Of a DNA stretch of 64,000 nucleotides, positions 46,593 through 55,278 are shown piece after piece; the stretch's first letter is position 1; every line of letters begins with the position of its first letter. The notes under the pieces were generated by a model. The model saw only the letters and a program-made list of their open reading frames with translations, searched no databases and was not told the origin of the DNA. The position numbers and the translations under genes are program-made. The stretch is from Cupriavidus basilensis OR16 (lineage in GTDB: Bacteria; Pseudomonadota; Gammaproteobacteria; Burkholderiales; Burkholderiaceae), in assembly GCF_000243095.1 (NCBI RefSeq), contig NZ_AHJE01000003.1:179431-243430 (forward strand), given 5' to 3'.

Positions 46593-46684
46593 CGTTTTTC
46601 TCCGAGGATTCGAGGGGGGGCGATCTCTTTCGATCGACCGTGCTGGCAGTCTAAGAACTGGGCACCCACGACAACATGACCGGC

Positions 46685-46702
46685 ACATGACAATGCTGTC
46701 AT
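46685..46702. promoter_or_regulatory. CopR/CusR-type box (exact copy of the copRS box)
   Basis: ACATGACAATGCTGTCAT is identical over 18 bases to the box between copR and the copper operon (61784-61801). The arms ATGACA/TGTCAT with a 4-base spacer are those of known copper-responsive CusR/CopR sites (TGACA-N4-TGTCA). Its position fits the promoter of the leftward DPFTDGAR-repeat gene. The remaining 46704-47084 holds no recognised gene. Confidence 0.75.
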
Positions 46703-47084
46703 GCGGCCCATGGCTGCCGCGGCGGCATTCCTTGTTCGCCGCCCAGCGCTTGCCCCAAGCCCCAATTCCCTCGAAGTTCGCGCAACGTCTCGTCGCGGCG
46801 CCCCAACTTTTGCCAACTGGCGTTACCTCGCGAATCCTGGCGCGTAACGCAGCCCGGGCACATCCAAATTGTTTCGAAAATGTGCCAAAAACCCCATAAA
46901 TTCTTAATGATTGGCGAAAACGCGCAATCAAGCTATGCTTGCCCGATTGTCGGGCGCGCAGCACTCCATCCGCTCCCCGGGGGCTGCTGCCGGGCGGCTG
47001 GGCAAGGAGGCCGGCATGGCCGGTGGCCGCGGGTGCGGACACCATGGCCGGCAATCACATAAGGCCTGAAAAGGGCCATGAAAC

Positions 47085-47750
47085 ATGACGCTTTACCAGA
47101 TCAAACCGAAGTTCCAGGCCCTGCTGAGGCCGTTGGTGAAGCGCCTCGCCGCGCGCGGCGTCACCGCCAACCAGGTCACGCTGGCGGCGGCCGGCGGGTC
47201 TTTGGTGGTGGGTGCCCTGGTGGCCGCGCTGGCTTGGGTGCCCGGCGTCTTCCTGTTGATGCCGCTGTGGCTGTTTGTGCGCATGGCGCTGAACGCCATC
47301 GACGGCATGCTGGCCCGCGAGCATGGCCAGCAGAGCGTGCTGGGTGCCTATCTCAATGAGCTTGGCGATATCGTCTCCGATATTGCGCTGATCCTGCCGT
47401 TCGCCCTGGTGGCGCCGTTTGGCGCCGGCGAGATCATGGTGTTCGCGCTGCTGGCCGTCATCGTCGAGTGCGCTGGCCTGATCGGGCCGCTGGCAGGTGC
47501 CAGCCGCCGCTACGACGGTCCCCTGGGCAAGAGCGACCGGGCCCTGGTGCTGGGGGCGCTGGGCCTGTGGGTCGGGCTAGGGCTGAGCCTGGCGTACGCC
47601 GCGCACTGGCTGTGGGTGCTGTTGTCGCTGCTGTCGTTGCTGACCATCGCCAACCGGGTGCGCCGCGGCGTGGCCGAAGGTGAACAGGTACGCCAGGCAA
47701 GCGCTCAGGCCGCACCGCATACCAAACCGTCTTCCCAACCCGTGGAGTGA
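47085..47750 (+). CDS. CDP-alcohol phosphatidyltransferase (YnbA-like)
   Basis: A 221-residue membrane enzyme with ~6 spans and the CDP-alcohol motif DG-x2-AR-x8-G, in DGMLAREHGQQSVLG, followed by N-ELG-D. The fourth acidic position is Asn in this family, as in E. coli YnbA. It would transfer a phosphatidyl or CDP-linked alcohol group. The acceptor is unknown. It opens an operon in which the next five genes follow within a few bases. The ATG lies after a weak ribosome site. Confidence 0.85.
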   Translation: MTLYQIKPKFQALLRPLVKRLAARGVTANQVTLAAAGGSLVVGALVAALAWVPGVFLLMPLWLFVRMALNAIDGMLAREHGQQSVLGAYLNELGDIVSDIALILPFALVAPFGAGEIMVFALLAVIVECAGLIGPLAGASRRYDGPLGKSDRALVLGALGLWVGLGLSLAYAAHWLWVLLSLLSLLTIANRVRRGVAEGEQVRQASAQAAPHTKPSSQPVE

Positions 47751-47756
47751 TACTAC

Positions 47757-49538
47757 GTGGATAGTCAAACCGGCCGTAACGCTGTCGAGTCGCAGTTCGA
47801 AACCCACGACGGGCAGTCGCTGTTCTATCGCCACTGGCCTGTTGCAGGCCAGGCGCCGCAGGGTGCCGTTGTGCTGTTTCACCGCGGGCACGAGCATTCG
47901 GGCCGCATCGCGCACCTGGTGGATGAACTGGGCTTGCCGGGCCACGCATTCTTTGCCTGGGATGCGCGCGGCCATGGCCGTTCGCCGGGCGAGCGTGGCT
48001 ATAGCCCGAGCCTGGCCACGTCAGTGCGCGATATCCAGACGTTCATCGATCACATCGCCACCGAGCACGGCATTCCGGTCGAGCGTATCGCCGTGGTTGC
48101 GCAAAGCGTGGGCGCTGTCCTGGCGTCAACGTGGGTGCATGACTACGCCCCGCGGATCCGTGCCCTGGTGCTCGCTTCGCCGGCGTTCAAGGTCAAGCTC
48201 TACGTGCCGCTGGCGCGGCCGGGCCTCAAGCTCATGCACAAGCTGCGAGGCAAGTTCTTCGTCAACAGCTACGTCAAGGCCAAGTTCCTGACGCACGATC
48301 CAGAGCGTATCGCCACCTACCAGCAGGATCCGCTGATTACGCGCCCGATTGCCGTCAATATCCTGCTGGATCTCTACGAGACGGCCGATCGCATCGTGGC
48401 CGACGCGGCTGCCATCACCGTGCCCACGCAGTTGCTGATCTCCGGCGCCGACTGGGTGGTGCATCGCGGCCCGCAGGATGCGTTCTACGCGCGGCTTGGC
48501 TCGAGCGTCAAGGAGCGCATCGTGCTGGACGGCTTCTACCACGACACCCTGGGCGAGCGCGATCGCGCGCAGGCCGTGGCGGCGGTACGTAGATTTATCC
48601 TGCGCGAGTTCGAGACACCATCGGCGCCGGTCTCCTTGCTGAACGCCGACCGTGGCGGCGCCTTCAAGGAAGAGTCCGACCAGTTGGCGCGGCCGCTGTC
48701 GCCGGCCAGCCCGGCGGGCATCTACTGGGGACTGACGCGGGCCGGCCTGAAGTTCGGCGGCCTGCTGTCAGACGGGGTGCGGCTCGGGCACAGGACGGGA
48801 TTCGATTCAGGCTCCACGCTCGACTACGTTTACTGCAACAAGGCGCAGGGGCGGTTTGGCGTTGGCCCGATGATCGACCGCAACTACCTGGACGCCATTG
48901 GCTGGCGGGGCATCCGTCAGCGCAAGGTCAACATCGAGGAGCTGCTTGGCGTGGCCATCGGCAGCCTGCGCGTCGCCGGTGTGCCGGTGCGCATCGTCGA
49001 TATCGCCGCGGGCCATGGACGCTACGTGCTGGAGGCGCTGGCCGCCAAGAGCATCAACGGCACGGCCGCGCAACAAGTGCAGAGCATCCTGCTGCGCGAC
49101 TACAGCGATATCAACGTGGAGCAAGGCCGCGCGCTGATCCGTAGCAAGGGCTTGTCCGACATTGCCCGTTTCGAGAAGGGCGACGCCTTCGACGGTGACG
49201 ACCTCGCCGCGCTCGATCCGGCCCCCACGCTGGCCATCGTCTCCGGCCTGTATGAGCTGTTCGGCGACAACGGCATGGTGTCGCGTTCGCTGGGTGGGTT
49301 GTCGCGGGCGGTGGCGCCAGGCGGCTACCTGGTCTATACCGGGCAGCCCTGGCACCCGCAGCTCGAGTTCATCGCGCGCGCGCTCACCAGCCATCGCGCC
49401 GGCTCGGCCTGGGTGATGCGGCGCCGCTCGCAGGCGGAGATGGATGAACTGGTCCGCCAGGCCGGATTCGAGAAGATCGCGCAGCGCATCGACCCGTGGG
49501 GCATCTTCACGGTCAGCCTGGCGCGCAGGGTCGCGTGA
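47757..49538 (+). CDS. Bifunctional alpha/beta hydrolase / SAM-dependent methyltransferase (YnbC-like)
   Basis: A 593-residue fusion. Residues ~10-290 form an alpha/beta hydrolase (FHRGHEHSGRIAHL, nucleophile VAQSVGAVLAS with Ala in place of the first Gly, late Asp/His). Residues ~320-593 are a Rossmann methyltransferase with the SAM loop VRIVDIAAGHGRYVLEAL. E. coli YnbC has the same architecture and no established function. The GTG start at 47757 follows the previous gene by 6 bases. Operon context suggests lipid head-group or acyl-chain modification. Confidence 0.87.
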   Translation: MDSQTGRNAVESQFETHDGQSLFYRHWPVAGQAPQGAVVLFHRGHEHSGRIAHLVDELGLPGHAFFAWDARGHGRSPGERGYSPSLATSVRDIQTFIDHIATEHGIPVERIAVVAQSVGAVLASTWVHDYAPRIRALVLASPAFKVKLYVPLARPGLKLMHKLRGKFFVNSYVKAKFLTHDPERIATYQQDPLITRPIAVNILLDLYETADRIVADAAAITVPTQLLISGADWVVHRGPQDAFYARLGSSVKERIVLDGFYHDTLGERDRAQAVAAVRRFILREFETPSAPVSLLNADRGGAFKEESDQLARPLSPASPAGIYWGLTRAGLKFGGLLSDGVRLGHRTGFDSGSTLDYVYCNKAQGRFGVGPMIDRNYLDAIGWRGIRQRKVNIEELLGVAIGSLRVAGVPVRIVDIAAGHGRYVLEALAAKSINGTAAQQVQSILLRDYSDINVEQGRALIRSKGLSDIARFEKGDAFDGDDLAALDPAPTLAIVSGLYELFGDNGMVSRSLGGLSRAVAPGGYLVYTGQPWHPQLEFIARALTSHRAGSAWVMRRRSQAEMDELVRQAGFEKIAQRIDPWGIFTVSLARRVA

Positions 49539-50953
49539 TGCTGCGCCAGCAGGCCGAAGGCGGGGCCGCGGACATGGCCGCAGGGAAACCGGGCGCCGCC
49601 GAGACTCGGCCCTGGGGCCTTGCCCTGGTCCTGCTGGCCGGCATGGGCGCCTTGTTTTTCTCGTCCTATGGGCTGGCCAACTGGCTGGCGAGCCAGCGCG
49701 CCGAGGTCCCGTTCTTCTACTTCGAATGGGAGCGGCACATTCCCTTTGTGCCCTGGAGCATCGTGCCGTACTGGTCGATCGACCTGCTCTACGGCCTGTC
49801 CTTTTTCCTCTGGCGCACGCGCGCCGATCTGCTCGCCCACGCCAAGCGCTTGCTGGCGGCGCAGCTGATTTCGGTCGCCTGCTTCATTGCCTTTCCGCTG
49901 CGTTTCGCCTTCGATCGCCCGCAGGCCGACGGCGTGCCCGGCCACCTGTTTTCGCTGCTGGGCGGCTTCGACAAGCCGTTCAACCAGGCGCCGTCGCTGC
50001 ACATCAGCCTGCTGGTGATTCTATGGGTGGCTTACGCCACGCACGTGCGCGGCGGCTGGCGCTGGCTGCTGCACGTCTGGTTCGCGCTGATCGGCGTGTC
50101 GGTGCTGACCACTTACCAGCACCATGTCATCGACGTGCCCACCGGCTGGCTGGTGGGTTGGTTCTGCGTCTTCTTGTTTCCCTTCGGGCAGGGGCAGGGC
50201 AAGGCAGAGCCCGCGGCCCGCGCGCGGCAACTGGCGGTGCGTTACGCCATGGGCGCGCTGGCGGGCGGCGCGGTGGCGCTGGCGCTGTTGTCCACTTCGG
50301 CCGCCGCGGCGTTGCTGCTGGGCTGGCTGGCCCTGTCGCTGGCCTGTGTGGCGGCGATCTACCGGCAGGGCCTTCCGGCCATGTTCCAGAAGCGCCGCGA
50401 TGGCACCATGCCGATGGCCGCGCGCTGGGTGCTGGCGCCTTACCTGCTGGGCGCGTTGGCTAACTCACGCTGGTGGACGCGCCGCCAGCCCGGCGCCAGC
50501 CAGATCGTGCCAGGCCTTTGGGTCGGCCGCTTCCCGGGCGGCACCGAGTTGCGCCGTCTCGGGGCCGACGCCGTGCTCGACCTGACCGCCGAGTTGCCGC
50601 GGCTGGCGGGTGCCTCCCTGTATCGCTGCGTGCCGGTGCTGGACCTGACCGTGCCCTCGCCGGCGCAGCTGGACGAAGCCGTGGCCGTGCTGGAAGCCTG
50701 GCATCGAGATGGCCGCAAGGTCCTTGTATGCTGCGCGCTTGGCTACTCGCGCAGCGCCTTGGTGGCCGCCGCATGGCTCGCCGGACACGCCGGCGCGCAC
50801 GACGCCGGGCAAGCGCTGGCGCTGCTGCGCAAGGGGCGTCCGGCCGTGGTGCTGGGCCCGGACAGCGTGGCCGCGCTGGCGCAATTCATCCGCCGCCGGC
50901 AGGCGGCCGCACAGTCTTCAGGGGGAGCAGGCCATGTCGGTCCCAATGCATGA
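49538..50953 (+). CDS. Membrane PAP2-type / dual-specificity phosphatase fusion (YnbD-like)
   Basis: A 471-residue protein: a polytopic PAP2-superfamily membrane part (LNxxPSLHISLLV; HHVIDVPTGW, last-motif His-Asp) and a C-terminal protein-tyrosine/dual-specificity-phosphatase domain with the P-loop CALGYSRS (Cx5R, residue before it Cys not His). The start overlaps the previous stop by one base (TGATG). It should dephosphorylate lipid phosphates, matching E. coli YnbD. It is intact. Confidence 0.87.
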   Translation: MLRQQAEGGAADMAAGKPGAAETRPWGLALVLLAGMGALFFSSYGLANWLASQRAEVPFFYFEWERHIPFVPWSIVPYWSIDLLYGLSFFLWRTRADLLAHAKRLLAAQLISVACFIAFPLRFAFDRPQADGVPGHLFSLLGGFDKPFNQAPSLHISLLVILWVAYATHVRGGWRWLLHVWFALIGVSVLTTYQHHVIDVPTGWLVGWFCVFLFPFGQGQGKAEPAARARQLAVRYAMGALAGGAVALALLSTSAAAALLLGWLALSLACVAAIYRQGLPAMFQKRRDGTMPMAARWVLAPYLLGALANSRWWTRRQPGASQIVPGLWVGRFPGGTELRRLGADAVLDLTAELPRLAGASLYRCVPVLDLTVPSPAQLDEAVAVLEAWHRDGRKVLVCCALGYSRSALVAAAWLAGHAGAHDAGQALALLRKGRPAVVLGPDSVAALAQFIRRRQAAAQSSGGAGHVGPNA

Positions 50954-51095
50954 CGATCACCACCTCGACGCTGTCACGGGACACAGCCGATCCCTCGCGC
51001 AGCGCGCTCGCGGCGCATTGCGCTTTCTTCATTGGGCCGCGGGACTCGCCGCCCTGCAATTGCTGGTGGCCTTGCTGCTACTGCTGCTGAGATAA
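50934..51095 (+). CDS. Small single-span membrane protein in the ynb-like operon
   Basis: A 53-residue protein, with ATG 20 bases inside the end of the phosphatase gene (GGAGCAG upstream). It has a short His/Asp-rich N-terminus (HDDHHLD) and one strongly hydrophobic C-terminal span (GLAALQLLVALLLLLL). Its overlap with one gene and the 6-base gap to the next place it firmly in the operon. It is a likely small subunit or regulator of the lipid enzymes. No family is recognised. Confidence 0.65.
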   Translation: MSVPMHDDHHLDAVTGHSRSLAQRARGALRFLHWAAGLAALQLLVALLLLLLR

Positions 51096-51101
51096 CACAC
51101 G

Positions 51102-51728
51102 ATGTGGCTTTCCAAACTGGTGGCGCGCGCCATCATCCTGTTCGCGCGCTTGCTGACCGGCATGCAGGCGCGCTGGAACGGTTGCCTGCCCGCCGCGGTG
51201 CAGCGCATCTATTTTGCCAACCACAGCAGCCACGGCGACTTCGTGCTGATCTGGGGTTGCCTGCCGCCGGACCTGCGCTCGCTCACCCGGCCGGTGGCCG
51301 GCGCGGATTACTGGAACAAGTCGCCGTTGCGCCGTTTTATCGGCAAGGATGTGTTCAACGCCCTGCTGATCGATCGCACCCGCAGCGAGCCGGGCAGCGA
51401 CCCCGTGGCCTTGATGCAGCAGGCAGTGCGCAAGGGCCACTCACTGATCCTGTTTCCCGAAGGCACGCGCAATACCACCGACGAACGGCTCTTGCCCTTG
51501 AAGAGCGGCATCTACCACCTGGCGAAAGTTTGCACGGAGATCGAGTTCGTGCCCGTGTGGATCGATAACCTCAACCGCGTGATGCCCAAGGGCGAGTTCG
51601 TGCCGGTGCCGCTGCTGTGCACCGTCACCTTCGGCAAGCCACTGACCCTGGGCGAGGAAGAAGCCAAGGAGGCTTTCCTGGCGCGCTGCCGGGAAGGCCT
51701 GTTGTCGCTGGCGCCTGCGCTGGACTAA
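51102..51728 (+). CDS. Lysophospholipid acyltransferase (PlsC domain)
   Basis: A 208-residue acyltransferase with the catalytic NHSSHGD (NHX4D) and FPEGTRNTTDERLLPLKSG motifs, plus a hydrophobic N-terminus. It would add an acyl chain to a lysolipid at the inner membrane. It is 6 bases after the small membrane protein and 6 bases before the CDP-diglyceride synthase gene. Confidence 0.9.
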   Translation: MWLSKLVARAIILFARLLTGMQARWNGCLPAAVQRIYFANHSSHGDFVLIWGCLPPDLRSLTRPVAGADYWNKSPLRRFIGKDVFNALLIDRTRSEPGSDPVALMQQAVRKGHSLILFPEGTRNTTDERLLPLKSGIYHLAKVCTEIEFVPVWIDNLNRVMPKGEFVPVPLLCTVTFGKPLTLGEEEAKEAFLARCREGLLSLAPALD

Positions 51729-51734
51729 GAACCC

Positions 51735-52697
51735 ATGACCTTTCCTCATCTGACCATGATGCATGAGACCTGGCTGCTGTTCGGCGGCGTGCTGGGCGTA
51801 CTCGTGCTGGCTTCCACGGTGACCGCGCTGCTGCGCTGGCGCGTGGCCCGGGGCGGACCGCACGCGGTCATCGACAATCTGGCCGCGCGGGTATCCGCGT
51901 GGTGGTGGATGATCGGCGTGCTGGGGGCGGCGTTTGCGATGGGGCGCACCGCCATCATCGTGCTGTTCTACCTGTTGTCGTTCTACGCCTTGCGTGAGTT
52001 CATCACCATCACCACCACGCGGCGGGGCGACCACCGCGCCATTGTGGCCGCCTTCTTCGTCTTCCTGCCGCTGCAATATGTGCTGGTCTACACCGGCTGG
52101 TACGGGCTGTTTTCCATCTTCATCCCGGTCTACGCTTTCCTGATCCTGCCCATTCTCTCGGCGCTGTCGGCGCAGACAACGCGCTTCCTGGAGCGCTGCG
52201 CGGGCGTGCAGTGGGCGGTGATGATCTGCGTGTTCTGCGTGTCGCATGTGCCGGCCTTGCTGACCTTGCCGATTCCCGGCTTCGAGGATCGCAACCTGCT
52301 GTTGATCGCGTTCCTGGTGATTGTGGTGCAGGGCAGCGACGTGCTGCAGTACGTGTGGGGCAAGCTGCTCGGCAAGACCAAGATCGCGCCGCTGCTGTCG
52401 CCGTCCAAGACCGTGGAAGGCTTTATCGGCGGCGTGGCCAGCGCTACCGCGCTGGGCGCCTCGCTGTGGTGGATCACGCCGTATGGCTCGCCCTGGAAGG
52501 CGGGGCTGATCGCGCTGGTGATCGCCCTGATGGGCTTCCTGGGCGGGCTGGTGATGTCGGCCATCAAGCGCGACCGCAACATCAAGGACTGGGGCCAGAT
52601 GATCCAGGGCCACGGCGGCATGCTGGACCGGCTGGATTCGGTGGTGTTCGCCGCGCCGATCTTCTTCCACATCACGCGTTACTGGTGGGTGCCCTGA
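51735..52697 (+). CDS. Phosphatidate cytidylyltransferase (CdsA/YnbB-like)
   Basis: A 320-residue polytopic enzyme (about eight spans) with the CDP-diglyceride synthase signature KRDRNIKDWGQMIQGHGG, then LDRLDSVVF. It makes CDP-diacylglycerol from CTP and phosphatidate, the substrate for the CDP-alcohol transferase at the start of the operon. It is the last gene of the ynb-like unit. Confidence 0.9.
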   Translation: MTFPHLTMMHETWLLFGGVLGVLVLASTVTALLRWRVARGGPHAVIDNLAARVSAWWWMIGVLGAAFAMGRTAIIVLFYLLSFYALREFITITTTRRGDHRAIVAAFFVFLPLQYVLVYTGWYGLFSIFIPVYAFLILPILSALSAQTTRFLERCAGVQWAVMICVFCVSHVPALLTLPIPGFEDRNLLLIAFLVIVVQGSDVLQYVWGKLLGKTKIAPLLSPSKTVEGFIGGVASATALGASLWWITPYGSPWKAGLIALVIALMGFLGGLVMSAIKRDRNIKDWGQMIQGHGGMLDRLDSVVFAAPIFFHITRYWWVP

Positions 52698-52769
52698 GGG
52701 CGCCGCCTTCTTTCATTTACCTTGAATTTCGCTGGCCCAAACCGCGGCTTGGGCCAGCACGTTGTCATC

Positions 52770-54090
52770 ATGTCTAGCAAGCCCATCGAGCATATCGTCA
52801 TTGTCGGCTTTGGCTGTGTCGGCCAGGCCATCCTGCCCTTGTTGGCGCAGGCGCACCCGGACGCGGCGGTTACGGTTGTGGACCGGGCCATGGACGGCCA
52901 CCGCCTGGCCCTGGCCCGGCAATATGGTGCCACGCCGCTGCCTGCCACCGTGGCGCCGGATAACTTCGCGCGGGTGCTCGGTGCGCTGCTGGGGGCGCAA
53001 ACCTGCCTGCTCAACCTGGCGCCTGCCGTGTGCAGCCGCGACCTGATCGCGCTGGCGCAGGCACACCACGCGCTCTACCTGGATAGCGGCATCGAGCCTT
53101 GGGATTACGCAGACGGCGCGGCTTCATCGCATCTGAGCAACTACGCTCTGCGCAGCGAGATGCTGGCATTTGCCCGCGGCCGCGAACGGATGTCTACCGC
53201 GCTGGTTGCCCACGGCGCCAATCCCGGGCTGGTCTCGCTGCTGGTCAAGGCCGCCTTGCTGAAACTCGCGCGGCATGCCGGCGTACCGGACACCCCACCG
53301 CAGGACCAGGCTGGCTGGGCCCGGCTCGCACGCCGGCTCGACGTACGCGTGATCCAGGTGGCGGAGTACGACAGCCAGTGCGCGCCGGGCTATCCGGCGC
53401 ACGGCGAATTCGCCAACACCTGGTCGGCTGACGGCTTCATCACGGGCGATCGTGCTGGACCGGCCCGGGCACCGCACCCGTGTGCGCTCCTGGTCCGCGC
53501 TGCACGGTCCGTTCGATGCCTACCTGATCACGCACAACGAGTCGATCTCGATCGCCGAATACTTCAGCTGTGCCACGCCCGGCGAGCCGCTTTACCGGCC
53601 CACGGCCTACTACGCCTACCGTCCCACCAGCGCCACGATGGCATCGATGCAGTGGCTGGGCGAGCGCGACGCCAGCCGCATTGACAGCTACCGCATACTC
53701 AAGGACGAGATCGTCGACGGCGTGGATGAGCTCGGCGTGCTGCTGATGAGCGGGCGCCATGGTGCGGTGTGGCACGGCTCGCAGCTCGATATCCAGCGGG
53801 CACGCGCGCTGGCGCCGCATAACTCCGCCACCAGCCTGCAGGTGGCATCCAGCATCGTCGCCGCGATGCGCTGGGCGCAGGCCAATCCGGCGCGCGGCGT
53901 GACCGAGTCCGACGCCATGGATCACCACGCCGTGCTGGAGCATGCAGCCGGCTGGTGGGCGCCTCTCGTCACGCGCTTTACCGACTGGACGCCCAGCCCG
54001 GGCCGCAGCGCGCTGGCCTTCGACGAATTCCTCATTACCGCGTCCGCGCCAGTGCCGACCGGGTGCGCCGCGCAGACCGCCCTGCCATGA
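52770..54090 (+). pseudogene. Homospermidine synthase-like (saccharopine dehydrogenase family), deletion with frameshift
   Basis: The ATG at 52770 starts MSSKPIEHIVIVGFGCVGQAI. The Rossmann half runs through SNYALR and AHGANPGLVS to NTWSADGFIT, where the frame changes (~53450). The second half reads VLDRPGHRTRVRSWS, then THNESISIAEYF, DEIVDGVDELGVLL and FTDWTPSPGR, all typical of NAD-dependent homospermidine synthase. About 30 residues (the LQPAELGWGT region in relatives) are missing. The enzyme makes homospermidine from putrescine. Its stop overlaps the next start (ATGA), so it is coupled with the ATP-grasp gene. Confidence 0.87.
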
Positions 54091-55259
54091 AACGCATTGC
54101 CCAGACCCCGCGTGCCGACTGGCCGCAGCAGCTTGAGCGCATCGGCTTTCACTTCCACTCGCTCGACGAGCAGAACCTGCCACGCCAGGTGGATCGCAAC
54201 ACGTTCTTCTATTGGCGCGAAGACGTCGCCTACGAGTTCGAGGCGCAGGAGATCGAGGCGCTGTATGCTGCCGCGCTCGATCTGAACCAGCGCTGCCTGG
54301 AAGCCGTGCAGCACGTGATTGACCACGACCTGTTCGCGCGGCTTGCCATTGCCCCGGATTTTGCCGAGTTGATCCGCACCTCCTGGGACCGCGACGAGCC
54401 GACGCTGTTCGGCCGCTTCGACATGACCATGGATGCCCTTGGCGTGCCCAAGATGTACGAGTTCAACGCCGATACGCCAACCTCACTGATCGAGTCGAGC
54501 CTGGCGCAGTGGTTCTGGAAGGAGGCGGTGCGGCCGGATGCCGACCAGTTCAACAGCCTGCACGAAGCGCTGGTGTCGCGCTGGCAATGGCTGCGCCGCC
54601 ACTATCGCGACGCCAAGGTCCTGCATTTCGCCTGCATGTTCGACAGCCAGGAGGACGTCTGCAATGTCGAGTACCTGATGGATACGGCGCTGCAGGCAGG
54701 GTGGTCGGTCAAGATGACCGACCTGGAGCAGGTCGGCTCCGATGGGCGCGGCGGCTTTTGCGACGGCGACGACCAGCCGATGGAACTGGTTTTCAAGCTC
54801 TACCCGTGGGAATGGATGGCCACTTCCGACTATCGCGCGGAGCTTGGGGCGAGCGCGGTTCTGTGGGTGGAGCCACCCTGGAAGGCAGTGCTCTCCAACA
54901 AAGCCATCCTGCCGATCCTGTGGGACCTGTTTCCCGGCCATCCCAACCTGCTCGAGGCCTCGTTTCGCGAAGGCGCCTTCGCCGGGCGCTCATACGCCAA
55001 GAAGCCGTTCCTGTCGCGCGAGGGCGAGAGCGTGGCGCTGGTGACGCCGCAGGGCCGCTTCGAGAATCCCGGCGAATATGGCCAGGAAGGCTTTATTTAT
55101 CAGGCTTACGCGCCCGCTCAGCGCTTTGGCGATCGCTACACCACGCTCGGCGTATGGCTGGTCGACGACGTGCCCAGTGGCTTGTGCGTGCGCGAGGAGC
55201 TCGGGCCGATTGCCAAGAACACCAGCTTCTTCGTCCCGCATTATTTCCAGCAAGGCTAA
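54087..55259 (+). CDS. Glutathionylspermidine synthase-like ATP-grasp ligase (YgiC/YjfC family)
   Basis: A 390-residue ATP-grasp protein: TFFYWREDVAYEF, DMTMDALGVPKMYEFNADTPTSL, then ELVFKLYPWEWM and the late block PLxSREGES/EGFIYQAYAP. This is the C-terminal ligase half of glutathionylspermidine synthase without the amidase half. It would link an amine such as a polyamine to a carboxylate, at the cost of ATP. The E. coli homologues YgiC and YjfC are unassigned. Placement right after homospermidine synthase suggests homospermidine as the amine (inference). It is intact. Confidence 0.88.
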   Translation: MKRIAQTPRADWPQQLERIGFHFHSLDEQNLPRQVDRNTFFYWREDVAYEFEAQEIEALYAAALDLNQRCLEAVQHVIDHDLFARLAIAPDFAELIRTSWDRDEPTLFGRFDMTMDALGVPKMYEFNADTPTSLIESSLAQWFWKEAVRPDADQFNSLHEALVSRWQWLRRHYRDAKVLHFACMFDSQEDVCNVEYLMDTALQAGWSVKMTDLEQVGSDGRGGFCDGDDQPMELVFKLYPWEWMATSDYRAELGASAVLWVEPPWKAVLSNKAILPILWDLFPGHPNLLEASFREGAFAGRSYAKKPFLSREGESVALVTPQGRFENPGEYGQEGFIYQAYAPAQRFGDRYTTLGVWLVDDVPSGLCVREELGPIAKNTSFFVPHYFQQG

Positions 55260-55278
55260 TCCGGAGAAAGGCAGCGCA

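Noticed and set aside
46880..47062. 60-codon plus-strand frame before the ynb-like operon
   Set aside because: No ribosome site, atypical residue composition and no signal or domain. It is more likely leader DNA.
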